A model generated the notes under the pieces. That model worked only from the letters and a program-made list of their open reading frames with translations, searched no databases and had not been told where the DNA came from. Positions 19,794 to 31,107 of a stretch of 64,000 nucleotides of DNA are shown here, piece after piece. The number at the start of each line of letters is the position of its first letter. Positions within the stretch are counted from its first letter, which is position 1. Source of the stretch: Stachybotrys elegans (Eukaryota > Ascomycota > Sordariomycetes > Hypocreales > Stachybotryaceae). Location of the stretch: the NCBI GenBank assembly GCA_020746835.1, contig JAGPNK010000003.1, positions 2,108,001-2,172,000 of the forward strand, written 5' to 3'. A program made the translations under genes and the position numbers.

Positions 19794-21156
19794 GAGTGAG
19801 AGAACAGGAGAGGCACATGAAACCCCTCATGAAAAGTGCAAGGTTGGTTCGAGGACAGGCCGAATCAGTATGTCAGAGGCACCAACATTCTTATACGATC
19901 GACACGGCTCATGCTCAATCCGGCAAAACTGCGCGCGTGTGGCCTCACTCGGGTGGTCCGTTTAAAACTGTAGGCAAATATCGTCCTTTTATATCCCACT
20001 CCACTCCCTGCCGGATGTCGGGGCTCCCCATGGGAAGGCCCCATGAGACGGATAAAAAGCCAAGGACTGCTTCGCAGAATAGACCTGCGCTCTTGAGCCA
20101 AACCACCCCATGCGCAGGGAATCGTGCTGGAGGAGGGGGCGGCAGCCAAGACAGAAGAGAATGGTGTGATTCGTATCGGGCCAACAAAGGGCGGCCCCGA
20201 GTATTGGTCCTAGAAAAGGGAAAAAGCCGTCCCATACGGAAGGCGAGAGCGGTGAGTGGTAAAGGACCCTCGCTTGCGGAGATGTGGGTTTAAAGCACAG
20301 GGCATGCAAGTTCTACGACGGAGCTGAAGGGCTGCTGCCGACGGCCGGCCTGGTTGATAACGAGTACGAGCTGCCGCTGTGCGCAGGTCAGATTATTGAT
20401 ATGGAAACATGGGTTCGGGGACAATCCTTGCCATGTAGGTATGTAATATGCAGCGATGAGCTGATCCCCGGCAGGACCACCTACTCGGATATGTCAGCAG
20501 AGATGCAGGTATACAGTAAGCCACTTGCATCGCATCGCGTGTGGTAGATGCGAGGGTGGTGGTGATGCAAGCAACCCCAGCTGACGAGGTAGGTATATTA
20601 AAGCTGAAGTCCTACGTCACGATAGCGGCTGTACAGAACCCAGCCTTTTACCATCTACGGATAGCTTATATACAATCGGGGATAAGCCTTCTTGGCACAC
20701 AGTAGCATTGTCTGCACTATTTCAGGAAAAAGTCCCACGTCATCTAGGCCTTGACCGAGTGTAAGGACATCGCCAGGTTGGGTTGTCCCCTGTCAGGCTT
20801 GCTCTCGATCAGACCAAGTGGTGGACGACGTCGACGTCTTTCCTGGATTCTTCCACTGCACTATCCTGACACGCAATGCATACCCATCCTGTGCAGAAGA
20901 CAACCAATTGCGCCTCTATGCCTCGCTTCATCCCATTGGGAGGTTTGCCTTCATCTCGTAAGTCACATCAACGCCCCCAAAAGTTCTAATGAATAGGTGG
21001 TCATTGAACTTGAGGTCCTTGTTCAGCGTGGATTACGGCCACGAGACACAAAACATGTATGAATGCGCTGCAGCGTTGACCAGTGAACCTTTTGGCATTC
21101 AAGTTCGCAAGATAGCTCCAATTCCCAAACATCCAACCCAATAATACCCCAAACGC
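19794..21156. other. Intergenic region
   Basis: About 1.36 kb between two minus-strand genes. A TATAAA-like element on the minus strand near 19986-19994 could serve the P-loop gene. No convincing coding frame was seen. Confidence 0.5.
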
Positions 21157-23037
21157 TTAAAGACGTGCCGATGGTCCCGACTCCAAGTCCCTGAGAACCT
21201 CTTTGGCTGCCCTCAAACCACTTCGGAATGCTCCCTCCATGTACCCCTTCCACTCGCCAGCCGTCTCCGTGCCAGCAAAGTACAGGTCTCCGCAAGGCTC
21301 GCGGAGCGCGTCAGGGCCCAGAGTCTCAATAACACCGGGAGGGAGACTGGCGCATGGGCAGCCAAAGCCGGCATACTCATCGTTCACCCATTCGTACGCG
21401 ATCATCTCGACGAACTCGCTTGCAATGGTGGACTGCACACCGAAGAAATCGCCAATCTGTTCCAGAAGCTTCTTCTCACGCTCAGGCGTGGACAGGGCGG
21501 CCCATGCGCGACCTGGGGCGCTGGACATGAAGCACGTGAGGACGTGCTTGTTGTCGGCTGGGCTGGAGGTGTCTCGGATGACAGAGGCAGGGCCGGTAAA
21601 GGACTGCGTGAGACCGCAGAAGCCCTTCTGGGCCCAGAAGGGGCTCTTGAACACCATCATGGCCTTGGTGTAGTAACCGTAGCTGGTGGACTGCGACCAG
21701 AGCTGCTTGGCAGGAGACAGCTTGGGGCTGAAGGAGATGGACTTGAGCACAGGACTTGGTACCGTCAGGATGACCTTGCGGGCCATGAACACCTTATCCT
21801 TGGTGGTGACCTGGACCAGATCGGAGCCTTGCTGACGAACAATCGACACGACGGGGCTCGAGAGACGAACAGTGTTGCTGGGCAGAGAGCTTGCAAGTCC
21901 CTTGGATAGACTCTGGGTGCCCTGGCGAATGCGCAGATGCTGGCCGCCTCCCTTGCGATCGGAACGCATTTGCAGCAGACCACCGCCAGACACGCAGTAG
22001 TTGAGGAAGAACAGCGCGGAGAGGTCGCGGGGCTCCTGGCCCAGCATCGCGCGAGTCCATACGGTGGCGGTGGCGATGCTTGTGGGAGAGGCGCCTCGGG
22101 AGCGGAGGTAGGCCTCAAATGTCATGGAGTCGAGGCTCTTGTCACGGGGTTGCCAAGCGCTCAGAGCCTGGCAGTCGGCCTCGCACATGTCGCGGATTCG
22201 GGCGATGTCTGCGACGGTATCGGCATCAAACTGGACTGTGAGTTAGACACGTCCTGGGCGCTGTGAGACGATGATAACAAAACATACCTGGGGAAGATCA
22301 CCGTAGTTGAACTGCTTGAAAGACCCATCAGAGGTCTGGGCAACAACCTTGCCCTCAGTGTTCTGCTCAATGAGCTCCACGCCCAGGCGCTTTGCCAGGG
22401 CGTAGACTTCGGGCTGGTTGACGTCGTTGAGCCATGCGGCGCCGATCTCGACTATCCCACCACCGCTCGACAGAGGCTGAGACCAGGTCTTGCCTCCTAC
22501 ACGGTCGCGAGCCTCCAAGACGACAGTGGAGAGGTTCATCTTGAGCAGAGACTCGGCAGCGGCAAGGCCTGCCAGGCCAGCGCCCACGACGACGACATCA
22601 AACGACTCGGTGGGAGTGCCTGCCGCCACGGGAGCGGGGAGCGGCTGAGGGTCTGGGAGTGCGACGACGGCCTCAATCTCAAACAGCCAGCCTGCTACAG
22701 CGAGCTGCTGGACGGGGACAAGAGTGATGGCGGGACGGTGTCCTCGGAGGAACTTCTCAATGATGGGGGTGTGTTTTCGGTCGGCGGGGTTGTAGTTGAC
22801 AATGAAGAGGGTGAGCTTGGCGATGTTGCTGACCGACGAGCCGGCGGTGATGATGACCTTGTGCAGATTCAGCAGAGCGAGATGGATCTGCGACTCGTAG
22901 TCTGCGGGCACATGGCCATCCTTGGTGCTGCCAACCTGCCCAGAGACGTGGATCAAGCGGCCAGCAGGGCTCACGGTGGCCGGCGCGAAGTAGGCCTTGG
23001 CCGTATTGGAGAGGTCGACGGTCTTGACGGGCGACAT
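21157..23037 (-). CDS. RidA-domain / FAD-dependent amine oxidase fusion
   Basis: Exons 23037-22288 and 22230-21157 (minus strand) give 607 residues. Residues 1-130 form a YjgF/RidA domain (AGRLIHVSGQVGS, then RPAITLVPVQ with the substrate-binding-type Arg101, then LFEIEAVVAL). After a Pro-rich linker, residues 146-607 are a flavin monoamine oxidase: VVVVGAGLAGL dinucleotide fold, VLEARDRVGGKTW, and the C-terminal FAD-binding DLYFAGTETAGEWKGYMEGA. Monoamine oxidases turn amines into imines and then aldehydes, releasing ammonia and H2O2. RidA proteins hydrolyse reactive enamines and imines, so the fusion makes chemical sense. The phase-0 57-nt intron is set by DLPQ followed by FDADTVADI. The frame is open to 23145, but the RidA fold starts at MSPVKTV. 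The covalent-flavin cysteine motif of animal MAO is absent. It is transcribed divergently from an ALDH. Confidence 0.9.
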
Positions 23038-23711
23038 GGCGGGGAGGAAGAGGAGAGGGACAAGCCAAAGCGGTCCAGGGGGGGAAAAGATTAGAAGCAG
23101 AGGCTTGGTGAGAGGTGAGGAATCATGATCTCGACAGGACGACAAGAGTCGGCGGCAAGCCTGTGTTTATCTGGGAAGCACAAGCCCAGCCCAAGATGCT
23201 ACGAGAGCTCCATCGACGATAAAGCAATCACCAATGGCAGAACATCAGGCCATGCACAGCGTCGCAATCGGTGGTAGTGAGGTGGCAGAACCCCACGCCG
23301 CTCGTCTGGACTTTCCCTTCGCGCTGAGGCCCAAGTGGAGGATCTTGGAGGATCTTGGAGGATCTTGGACCATCTCGAACAGGCCGTCCGCTTATCGGCC
23401 ACTGATTAGCTGATTAGCCACGGCTAGCGCTGGTTCATCGCTGAGGACTTCCACTTTCAGCGCCGGGCCGCCTGGCTTGTTAGTGGGTAGCTGCATTCGC
23501 TGACGATGGGCATTGTGAGAATTGGGCAGTCTTTTCCATGACACCAACTTTTTCATCATTGCACGAGATACCCAAGCGTGTTCAATTGCTGTTACGTTTC
23601 CCCCCTCTTGAGCGGCCGCGGGGTAAATTTTCGTCTTTGAAATCCATCATCTGTCCGCGTCTCGCCTTGCTTCCCTTCTGCCCTCTTACAACACCATCAT
23701 CAACCATCGCC
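23038..23711. promoter_or_regulatory. Divergent promoter, amine oxidase / ALDH
   Basis: The 674-bp region carries three HGATAR-type GATA-factor sites (23167-23172, 23217-23222, 23392-23397) and a triplicated 10-bp direct repeat (23341-23370). GATA factors such as AreA switch nitrogen-catabolic genes in filamentous fungi, which suits an amine-degrading pair. Confidence 0.5.
23341..23370. repeat. Three tandem copies of a 10-bp unit (GATCTTGGAG)
   Basis: Two perfect copies and a third ending in C lie in the shared promoter of the amine oxidase and ALDH. A 10-bp period places each copy on the same face of the helix. Confidence 0.9.
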
Positions 23712-25445
23712 ATGGCCACGGTCGGTATTCGTCTCAGAGACCCGTCGCTCTTGGTGAGAAAGAACTACGTTGACGGTCAATGGGTTGACTCTGCTTCTGG
23801 AGCAACCTTCAATGTCTATGGTAGCCGACCCTTCCATCGTCTTACAGCAACTTCTAACAGATAGCTCGCCAGACCCTGCAACGGGAAGCCATCTGGGGAC
23901 ATGCCCCGAGTCGACAGTCGAAGACGCCGAAAAGGCTATCACCGCTGCCGCCAAGGCCTTCCCTTCCTGGCGCTCCCGCTCCGGTCGCGAGAGGGCGCGC
24001 ATCCTCCGCCGCTGGTACGACCTCCTCCTAGAGAACAAGGACGACCTCGCAACCATCATCACACACGAGAATGGCAAGAGCAAAGCAGATGCCACGGGAG
24101 AGGTCGGCTTTGCCGCTGGCTTCCTCGAGTGGTTCTCCGAAGAGGCGGCCAGGATCTACGGCGACGTCATTCCTCATAGCTCTTCCTCCTTCCGCGTACA
24201 GGTCACCAAGGAGCCGGTTGGTGTATGCGGTATGATCACTCCGTAAGTCAACAACATCCACACCTACCAGTGACGGCGTGCTAATGTGTCGCCTTTGTCG
24301 CACCTAGATGGAACTTCCCGGCCGCCATGATTACTCGCAAGCTGGGCCCAGCGCTCGCAGCCGGTTGCACAGCAGTTGTCAAGACGCCAGGCGAGACGCC
24401 ATTCAGCGCCAATGCCCTGGCCGTTCTGGCAGAGCGCGCCGGCGTCCCCAAGGGCGTCATCAACATCGTCGCGGCCCTCGACAACACCCCCCAGATTGGC
24501 GAGCTCCTGTGCAAGTCCAACATCATCCGCAAGATTTCTTTTACCGGTTCGACCCGAGTAGGTCGCCTGCTCATGGCACAGTCCAGCAGCACCATTAAGA
24601 AGCTCAGCCTCGAGCTTGGCGGAAATGCACCCTTCATTGTCTTTGACGACGCAGACATCAACCTGGCCATAAAGGAGGCCGTCGTGGCCAAGTTCAAGAG
24701 CAGTGGCCAGACGTGCGTGTGCGCAAACCGCATCTACCTGCAGAAGGGCATTTACGACCAGTTCGTTAAGGGACTGGTAAAGGCCGTCGGCAGCTTCAAG
24801 GTTGGATCTGGTCATGCTGCCGATACGACCCATGGGCCCTTGATTGGACCCAATGCTGTTAGCAAGGTCTCGGGTCTTGTGGAGGACGCCGTTTCCAAGG
24901 GCGCTACCGTGTTGTGCGGTGGCAAGACAATCCCCGCCCTCGGTGAGTGATGTCCCTCTGTCTGAATGGCTGAGACTAATACTGACTGACACGCTGCAGG
25001 ACCCAACTTCTTCGAACCAACTGTTCTAACCAACGTAAACTGCGACATGCTTATTGCGAACGAGGAGATCTTTGGCCCTGTTGCCACTATTTTCCCTTTC
25101 ACGACCGAAGAGGAGGTTATCGACGCGGCCAATAACACTGATGTTGGCCTGGCATCATATTTCTTCACCCAGGATGTCTGCCGTGCCACGAGGGTGGCCG
25201 AACAGCTACAGTCCGGCATGGTCGCTCTAAACAGTGGCGTTGTATCTGATTGGGGGACACCGTAAGTACCCTGCTCTTCTGATTCAATCTCTGATTCTTC
25301 TCATTCTAACACCCTTGGCAGGTTCGGCGGTGTCAAGCAGTCGGGTCTGGGCAGGGAGGGCAGCAAGTATGGTATTGAGGATTACCTCCAACTCAAGACC
25401 TTCATCACGGGAAACGTCCCTGTGATTCATCGAGCAAACATCTAG
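23712..25445 (+). CDS. Succinate-semialdehyde dehydrogenase-type aldehyde dehydrogenase
   Basis: Exons 23712-23820, 23873-24242, 24308-24942, 25000-25261 and 25322-25445 join in frame to 499 residues. The N-terminal [20 protein letters not shown], the [16 protein letters not shown] motif, the catalytic-base Glu262 in LELGGNAP and the nucleophile Cys296 in [10 protein letters not shown] are classical ALDH features. The C-terminal [22 protein letters not shown] matches the SSADH (GabD/UGA2) subgroup. This enzyme oxidises succinate semialdehyde, the product of GABA transamination, to succinate with NAD(P)+. No mitochondrial presequence is evident. It is divergent from the amine oxidase and followed by a Zn2Cys6 regulator. 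A close relative acting on another aldehyde cannot be excluded. The introns are 52-65 nt. The first one's acceptor is the later CAG at 23871-23872, fixed by frame and by [11 protein letters not shown]. Confidence 0.92.
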
Positions 25446-25989
25446 TTAAAGCATAATTCAGCGATGATCATCACCTGCGATTCGGATGTTTTACACTGTT
25501 TGGGATGTCTGGTGCCCAAGTGACACCCACACACCGCACACACATATAATGTCATTGTCATGACCCCACAAACAAGCCAGTCAGTTTTCACGATATAGTC
25601 ATACTGCAGCACTGTTGATCTGCGTATTCCCGAGTCAGTGATGCGAGAACAGTGCTGGCGTAGCCAGATAACTTCAGGCACCAACCATGGCTGATGACCG
25701 CCCAGATAGGATAGAGTTAGCGAGCAACCCTGACCCTTCTCAAGATAGCACTGCATTCTAGATCCCTGCCGGTCCACGTGTAGGCAGCTTAGTGACTGAT
25801 AGCTGCAGATGGGGTCATGAGGGCGTTGTGGATATCCTAGCCCGTAACCAGCCTAGAGCACCACGACCGTCGGTGTGTCCCTTTTAAACCGGCCCTTCGC
25901 TATCAACTTCCCAGTTCTTGTTTGCCTCTCCAAAACCTCTCCGATCTTCATACCAGCGAGGAAGATATCCATGGCAGCTTGCCTGACCC
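25446..25989. other. Intergenic, promoter of the Zn2Cys6 gene
   Basis: 544 bp between two plus-strand genes. Nothing beyond ordinary promoter-like sequence was seen. Confidence 0.5.
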
Positions 25990-28241
25990 ATGAAGCGCAC
26001 CAAGACATTCACCGGTGAGCCCGTGCTCTTCTGCGCTTGATCTTGCCAAGTAGCTCACAGCGAGATAGGGTGCTGGACGTGCCGTGACCGCAAAGTCAAG
26101 TGCGATGAAACAAAGCCTCAATGCAGATACTGTCTTGTTCGAGGATATGACTGCGGAGGCTACGGTGTTCGCCTTCACTGGCTGACGCCACAGCTTGACC
26201 CGAACGCCGATGACCCTACACCAGGGGACTGTTCGCCTCGCGGTCTCCAAAGACGTCGGCTGCCAGTTGGTACGAAGTGTTCACTTACCCTCGTGTTAAC
26301 AACTTGGAGGCTTGTGGGTTGCTGACTGGTGTACAAGAACCTCTTGTGGATGTGCTGGGCGGGGATGAGATTGAGAGGATTCTCAGAACCATTGATTCAT
26401 TCGAACTTAGTTCAAACGACGATGCCAGCTCATTTTCAAGCGAAGCGTCATCACTGACACTGGCCAACTTCGGCGTGTTCTATGCTGGAACCACTTCGGT
26501 GCCTCAACATGGCAGTCCTATTAACGCAGAGGAATGCAGCACAGTCAACGAGGCCATCGAACAAGAGGACAATTTACATCAACTCCAACTGTCAGGCAAG
26601 CGATGGGTAGCCAATGAGCAGGGCGCAGCTGGTGACGGCGGATCTGATTCCCTCACTCGAGCTGCATCAAACCTCTGGCACCTTTACGTGCATCAATCAA
26701 CGACTGAACGCGACGCTCTCAGCCCGCAAACACCACTCTGTTCACCTGCTACCCCTGGGAGCGAGGATGTCTTGACGCGGCTCGAGACCGTGAGCCACTG
26801 TACGCCCAAGTCACTGACACTGTATTCTCCGCCAAGTGCCGGTGGTAGCATACCACCTGGCAAGGACTTCTTCTTCATTCCCCTGGAAGAGAGGTACCTG
26901 CTCCGATACTACATAGAAAAGGTGGTTCAGCTCTCTTGTGTGGTGGACAACGACAAGAGCCCCTGGAAGACGATACACCTCCCAAGAGCTCTACAGGGTG
27001 TTGGGCAGCTTAGCATTGAAGGCTCAACTTCGGGCATTCGACATGCATTGCGAAACGATCTGCTCTCGATAAGCGCGTTTCAGCTGTCGAATCATCACCG
27101 GTTCCTCGACAGACAGGATGAGGCGTCGAAATGGTTTCGAGCCGCGTCACAGTATCGATGCAACGCGATTGGACTATTAAAACAGGCCATGGAGAAGGAC
27201 TTGTATTCGCAGTCAAGACCGAAGTACAAAGATTTCTTGGCAACCATGATATCTATGGTTTCCATCAACGTGAGTGTTGCACCAACTAGCAGAGTCGTTG
27301 CTGTTGCTAACAATGCGCCTCCATAGGTCATGTCGGGAGATACAAGCAGCTGTGGCGTTCATTTGGATGGTGCCGGCCAATTAATCACACACATGGGAAG
27401 TTTCAAACAGACGTACTCGCCCAAAGCAACTGCTCTCCACAGAATCTACTACTATGTTCGGCTTATCTACGAGAGCACGGTGATGGATGGGCCAAGCTTC
27501 AATGCACGGTACCCGATGCCCACGGGGCAGGATGACTTGTCGGGTTGCCAAAACTCTCTCAACATTACGGAGCGGGACGATACTATCAAGCCATCTGCAA
27601 GCTGGGAGAAAGCTCGCATGTCCACGTACGAGTACGTATATGGAATTTCGAGGGACGTGCTCATGTTCCTCAGGAGATGCATTGCTACTGTAGAGTTGGT
27701 CGACAACGCAAGGGCCGCCAAAGAAGGGGGCGGAATCCCTTATGAACTGGAGCACCAGATCGACGAGCTTGAGCGAGATATTCTGGACTACGATTGCGAG
27801 GACCATCTAAGGCAACTAAACCTGCTTGATGGGAGCGTCAGTTCGAGGATAATCATGCTTCAGTCGCGAGCCTTCCACAACGCCGTCATAGTATACTTTT
27901 CACAAAACGTGAGACTGCTAAACCATCGCTATCTGCGGCAGTACACCGAGGCCATTATCGAGCACATCGAAGAGATTGAACAGATCAAAGCCGACACCTC
28001 TACGTTGGCAGCTCCGCTATACTGGCCAGCGTTTATCGGTGCAAGCGAGGCATACGACGCGCAGCTACAGGACCGCTATCGCCACTGGTACGACCGAGTT
28101 GAGATGTACGGGATCGAGGCAGTGCGGACGGGGATCCGCGTGCTCGACGAGGTGTGGAGGATGGGGGCGGTACCGAAACGCAGGACGAGTGCGTGGCGGA
28201 TGGTTATCCAGCGGACGGGTGATGTATTAATGCTGACGTGA
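25990..28241 (+). CDS. Zn(II)2Cys6 fungal transcription factor
   Basis: Exons 25990-26014, 26069-26269, 26338-27269 and 27327-28241 join in frame to 690 residues. Exon 1 codes only MKRTKTFT plus one base. The zinc cluster begins right after it: CWTCRDRKVKCDETKPQC continued by RYCLVRGYDC, spacing C-X2-C-X6-C-X6-C-X2-C-X6-C. The long C-terminal region, rich in amphipathic helices (VEMYGIEAVRTGIRVLDEVW at the end), resembles the fungal-specific transcription factor domain. Intron 2 (68 nt, branch CTGAC) is the least certain; it is chosen because the upstream frame meets a stop and phase is preserved. Such factors often control neighbouring genes, here the ALDH, amine oxidase and amino-acid permease. 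It was probably activated by a pathway metabolite, but no target site was identified. Confidence 0.88.
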
Positions 28242-29469
28242 TTTGATGTGCTCTACGCGGTCCGAGGAGTTGGGCTTGTGGGTTGGCGAAGTTACTATTG
28301 CTACTTGTCTCGGTTGTGTTTTCTGTTTACGGATATCGACCCATGGAACTGGGGCTGAGAGTGGGATTATGGAAAGGCGTGGGTGTTCTCGGGGTAGGTA
28401 TATAAGACGCAAGTGATCCCCCATTCTGTCTTGAGACATGTTTATTTGATTATTCCTTTGCCGTTCGTTCTGAGGTTTCGTAAATACGCATTGAACGTGG
28501 TTTGGAACCTACTCACCCCAACTTCGCAACCTTTGTTATTCATCTCAACAGCCACAACAGTCAACAGCTTTGACCAATAACCAGATGGCCACTGCCAGTC
28601 TTGTAAGTGCACCATCACCAACACCGGATTTCTAACGTGTGTGGAGCTTTCTTCCATTGCTACACAACTCGAGCAAGTCATGGCGAACATCCCGGTAGAA
28701 TCCAAGTGGGCCGCAAGAAGTCGGAGCCTTGCTCGGAAGGTGTAGTTCAAGTCGAGCCCAGAAGCGGCGGGGCTCGGATGATAACCCGAGGGTTTCAACT
28801 ACCAGTAGGTATTAGTAGCGCAGCATCCACAAGTGCTTATCGGCTCTTTGCCCTACCAAGTGGGCAACTCTAAGCAAACAGGAACGTCCTTATCAGGAAG
28901 TCATATGAAAGGATTATCTAGACTTGTCGAGCTAGCGTGTCTTAAAGTTTCCTAAGTGAGAAGCATCTACACCTAACCCAGGACTTGCAAGTCTGCCTGG
29001 AACAACTATCGCGGTCTAAGTAATTCAAGCGTTTCTCGAGTGTGATGCCTCTAAAGTATAATAAATGGCAGACTTATTGTTTCAAGGTTTACCAACGGGG
29101 ACCAAGTTGTGAGGCTGAAGTGACAATATGAGGACTTATCTCGAGGCAATACCGGCTCTGCGGCACAAGCTCTAACTTGCCTGATAGAAGTGGATTTGTC
29201 CGCTGTCTCTTTCCCCATACTCATACTCCATGGCCCCGTGCTGTCGTAGCCTCAGTACTATCGCACGGGCTTAGTTTAGTCCTGGCTCAAAGCCCCATTC
29301 TTTGCCTCTCCCGTCGACCTTATCACGTCAAAGGATGGGTTTCCGTTATCAGCAGATTAGACCCTTGTAGAGGTTGATATCAAGCATGTGTATATAACTT
29401 CGGCTCCATCACCTTTTCCTTTGTAACGGGACCGGTCAACCTCATGCCAGCCTTCGTTACTTTGGCAAC
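28242..29469. promoter_or_regulatory. Long upstream region of the amino-acid permease with six GATA sites
   Basis: The 1.2-kb region has no convincing gene. HGATAR-type sites occur at 28779-28784 (+) and, on the minus strand, at 28890-28895, 28914-28919, 29136-29141, 29320-29325 and 29346-29351. Three lie within 335 bp of the start codon. This is consistent with nitrogen control by a GATA factor. Confidence 0.45.
29391..29397 (+). promoter_or_regulatory. TATA box of the permease gene
   Basis: TATATAA lies 73-79 bp before the ATG at 29470. Confidence 0.5.
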
Positions 29470-31107
29470 ATGGAAAAGCTCAGCGGTCAAGACGATGTCC
29501 AAGACAAGTCCTCCTTGTCGGACAGGAACCTGCAGAATGTTATCTCGCTAGAGCATGGCACGCAGCATGCCGTGAACAACGAGTCTCTGCACCGAGGCTT
29601 CAAGCCTCGCCACTCTCAGATGATTGCCCTCGGCGGTGCCATCGGCACTTCCATCTTCATCGGAACCGCTCAGGTCCTTCGCATCGGAGGCCCCCTGTTT
29701 CTCGTGCTGGGCTATTCATTCCTCTGCATTCTTGTCTACCTCATCATGACCGGCCTGGCCGAGATTGCTGCTTACCTCCCCGTCCAGGGAGGTACCATGA
29801 GCTTTTACGGGAGCAAATACATCTCTCGAAGCATGGGATTTGCCCTTGGCTACCTGTATTGGTACTCACTCGGTATTCTGATCCCCTACGAGCTCGTGGC
29901 CTCTACGCTTCTTATCGACTACTGGGGTTCTACGTCTGTCAGCCCGGCCGTCTTCGTCACCGCCATCCTTGTCGTCATCGTCCTCGTCAACTTTCTACCT
30001 GTACAATACTTTGGAGAGACCGAGTTTTGGGCCGCTGGGATGAAGGTTGTCCTCATTGTCGGCCTCTGCTTCCTATCCTTCATCCTGTTTCTAGGCGGTG
30101 GACCCAACCACGACAGAATCGGCTTCAGATACTGGCAACACCCAGGCCCTACCAACACCTACTTGGCCGAGGGCGACGCAGGCCGCTTTGTGGCCCTGCT
30201 GCAATGTGTCGTGCTTGGCTCGTTTGCCTTCGTCTTGGCCCCAGAGTACGTCATTGTTACTGCAGGGGAGATGGAATCGCCGCGTTCAAACGTTCCTCGA
30301 GCCGCCCAGCGATACATTTGGCGATTCATCATCCTCTTCATCCCAACTGTGCTCTCCATCTCAGTCCTTGTCCCCTACGATGACGAGCGCCTTGCCGCTT
30401 CTGGTACCGCACGGTCCCCCTTTGTCATCGCCATCAAGGAAGCTGGCATCCCGGTCCTTGACAGCATTGTCAATTCCATGATCATGCTGTCAGCCATTAC
30501 TGCAGGGAACTCCTTCCTCTATCAGTCATCGCGAAACCTTTACTCCCTCGCTGTTACGGGCGATGCTCCCGCCATCTTCAAGCGCACCAACAAGCATGGC
30601 CTGCCGTGGGTCGCCGTGCTTGCCAGCACCGCCTTTACTCCTCTGGCCTACCTCAGCTTAGGAAGCACGAGCTTGACTGTGTTCAACTGGCTGATCAACA
30701 TTACAAACACGTCAGGTTTTGTGAGTTGGATCTGCTGTGGCTGGATTTACAACAGATTCCGCAAGGCCGTGGAGCACCATGGTGTCGAGGTGCCATATAG
30801 GTCGCCATTCCAACCTTACGGCATCTATTTTGGAGGCATTACCTCGGTATTTCTGTTGTTCCTCAATGGCTTCACCGTCTTCTTCCCGGACAAGTGGGCC
30901 GTTGGTGATTTCCTCTCCGCTTATATCGGGATCCCTGTGTTCCTTGTCATCTACTTGGGTCACAGGGTTTATGCCCGCCAGGACCCCTGGGCGAGGAATA
31001 CGGCAGAGATTGACATGTTTGCTGGACTTGATGAGGTCCTTGCAGCTGAGAAGCCTCGCCGGACGAGAGGCGCGATTGGCCGTGTCCTGTTTGCATTGAT
31101 TGAGTAG
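29470..31107 (+). CDS. Amino-acid permease (YAT/APC family)
   Basis: A single-exon gene of 545 residues. After a 45-residue hydrophilic N-terminus the family signature HRGFKPRHSQMIALGGAIGT begins, followed by IFIGTAQVLRIGGPLFLVLGY and the GLAEIAAYLPVQGG loop, both hallmarks of fungal amino-acid permeases. About twelve hydrophobic spans follow; EYVIVTAGEMESPRSNVPRA is the conserved loop between TM6 and TM7. The C-terminal tail is short and basic. It imports amino acids or related amines across the plasma membrane with protons. Substrate cannot be read from sequence. Its position after the ALDH and Zn2Cys6 gene, with GATA sites upstream, suggests supply for the amine/GABA-type catabolic genes. 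The start is the first Met and is followed by a charged cytosolic stretch. Confidence 0.92.
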   Translation: MEKLSGQDDVQDKSSLSDRNLQNVISLEHGTQHAVNNESLHRGFKPRHSQMIALGGAIGTSIFIGTAQVLRIGGPLFLVLGYSFLCILVYLIMTGLAEIAAYLPVQGGTMSFYGSKYISRSMGFALGYLYWYSLGILIPYELVASTLLIDYWGSTSVSPAVFVTAILVVIVLVNFLPVQYFGETEFWAAGMKVVLIVGLCFLSFILFLGGGPNHDRIGFRYWQHPGPTNTYLAEGDAGRFVALLQCVVLGSFAFVLAPEYVIVTAGEMESPRSNVPRAAQRYIWRFIILFIPTVLSISVLVPYDDERLAASGTARSPFVIAIKEAGIPVLDSIVNSMIMLSAITAGNSFLYQSSRNLYSLAVTGDAPAIFKRTNKHGLPWVAVLASTAFTPLAYLSLGSTSLTVFNWLINITNTSGFVSWICCGWIYNRFRKAVEHHGVEVPYRSPFQPYGIYFGGITSVFLLFLNGFTVFFPDKWAVGDFLSAYIGIPVFLVIYLGHRVYARQDPWARNTAEIDMFAGLDEVLAAEKPRRTRGAIGRVLFALIE

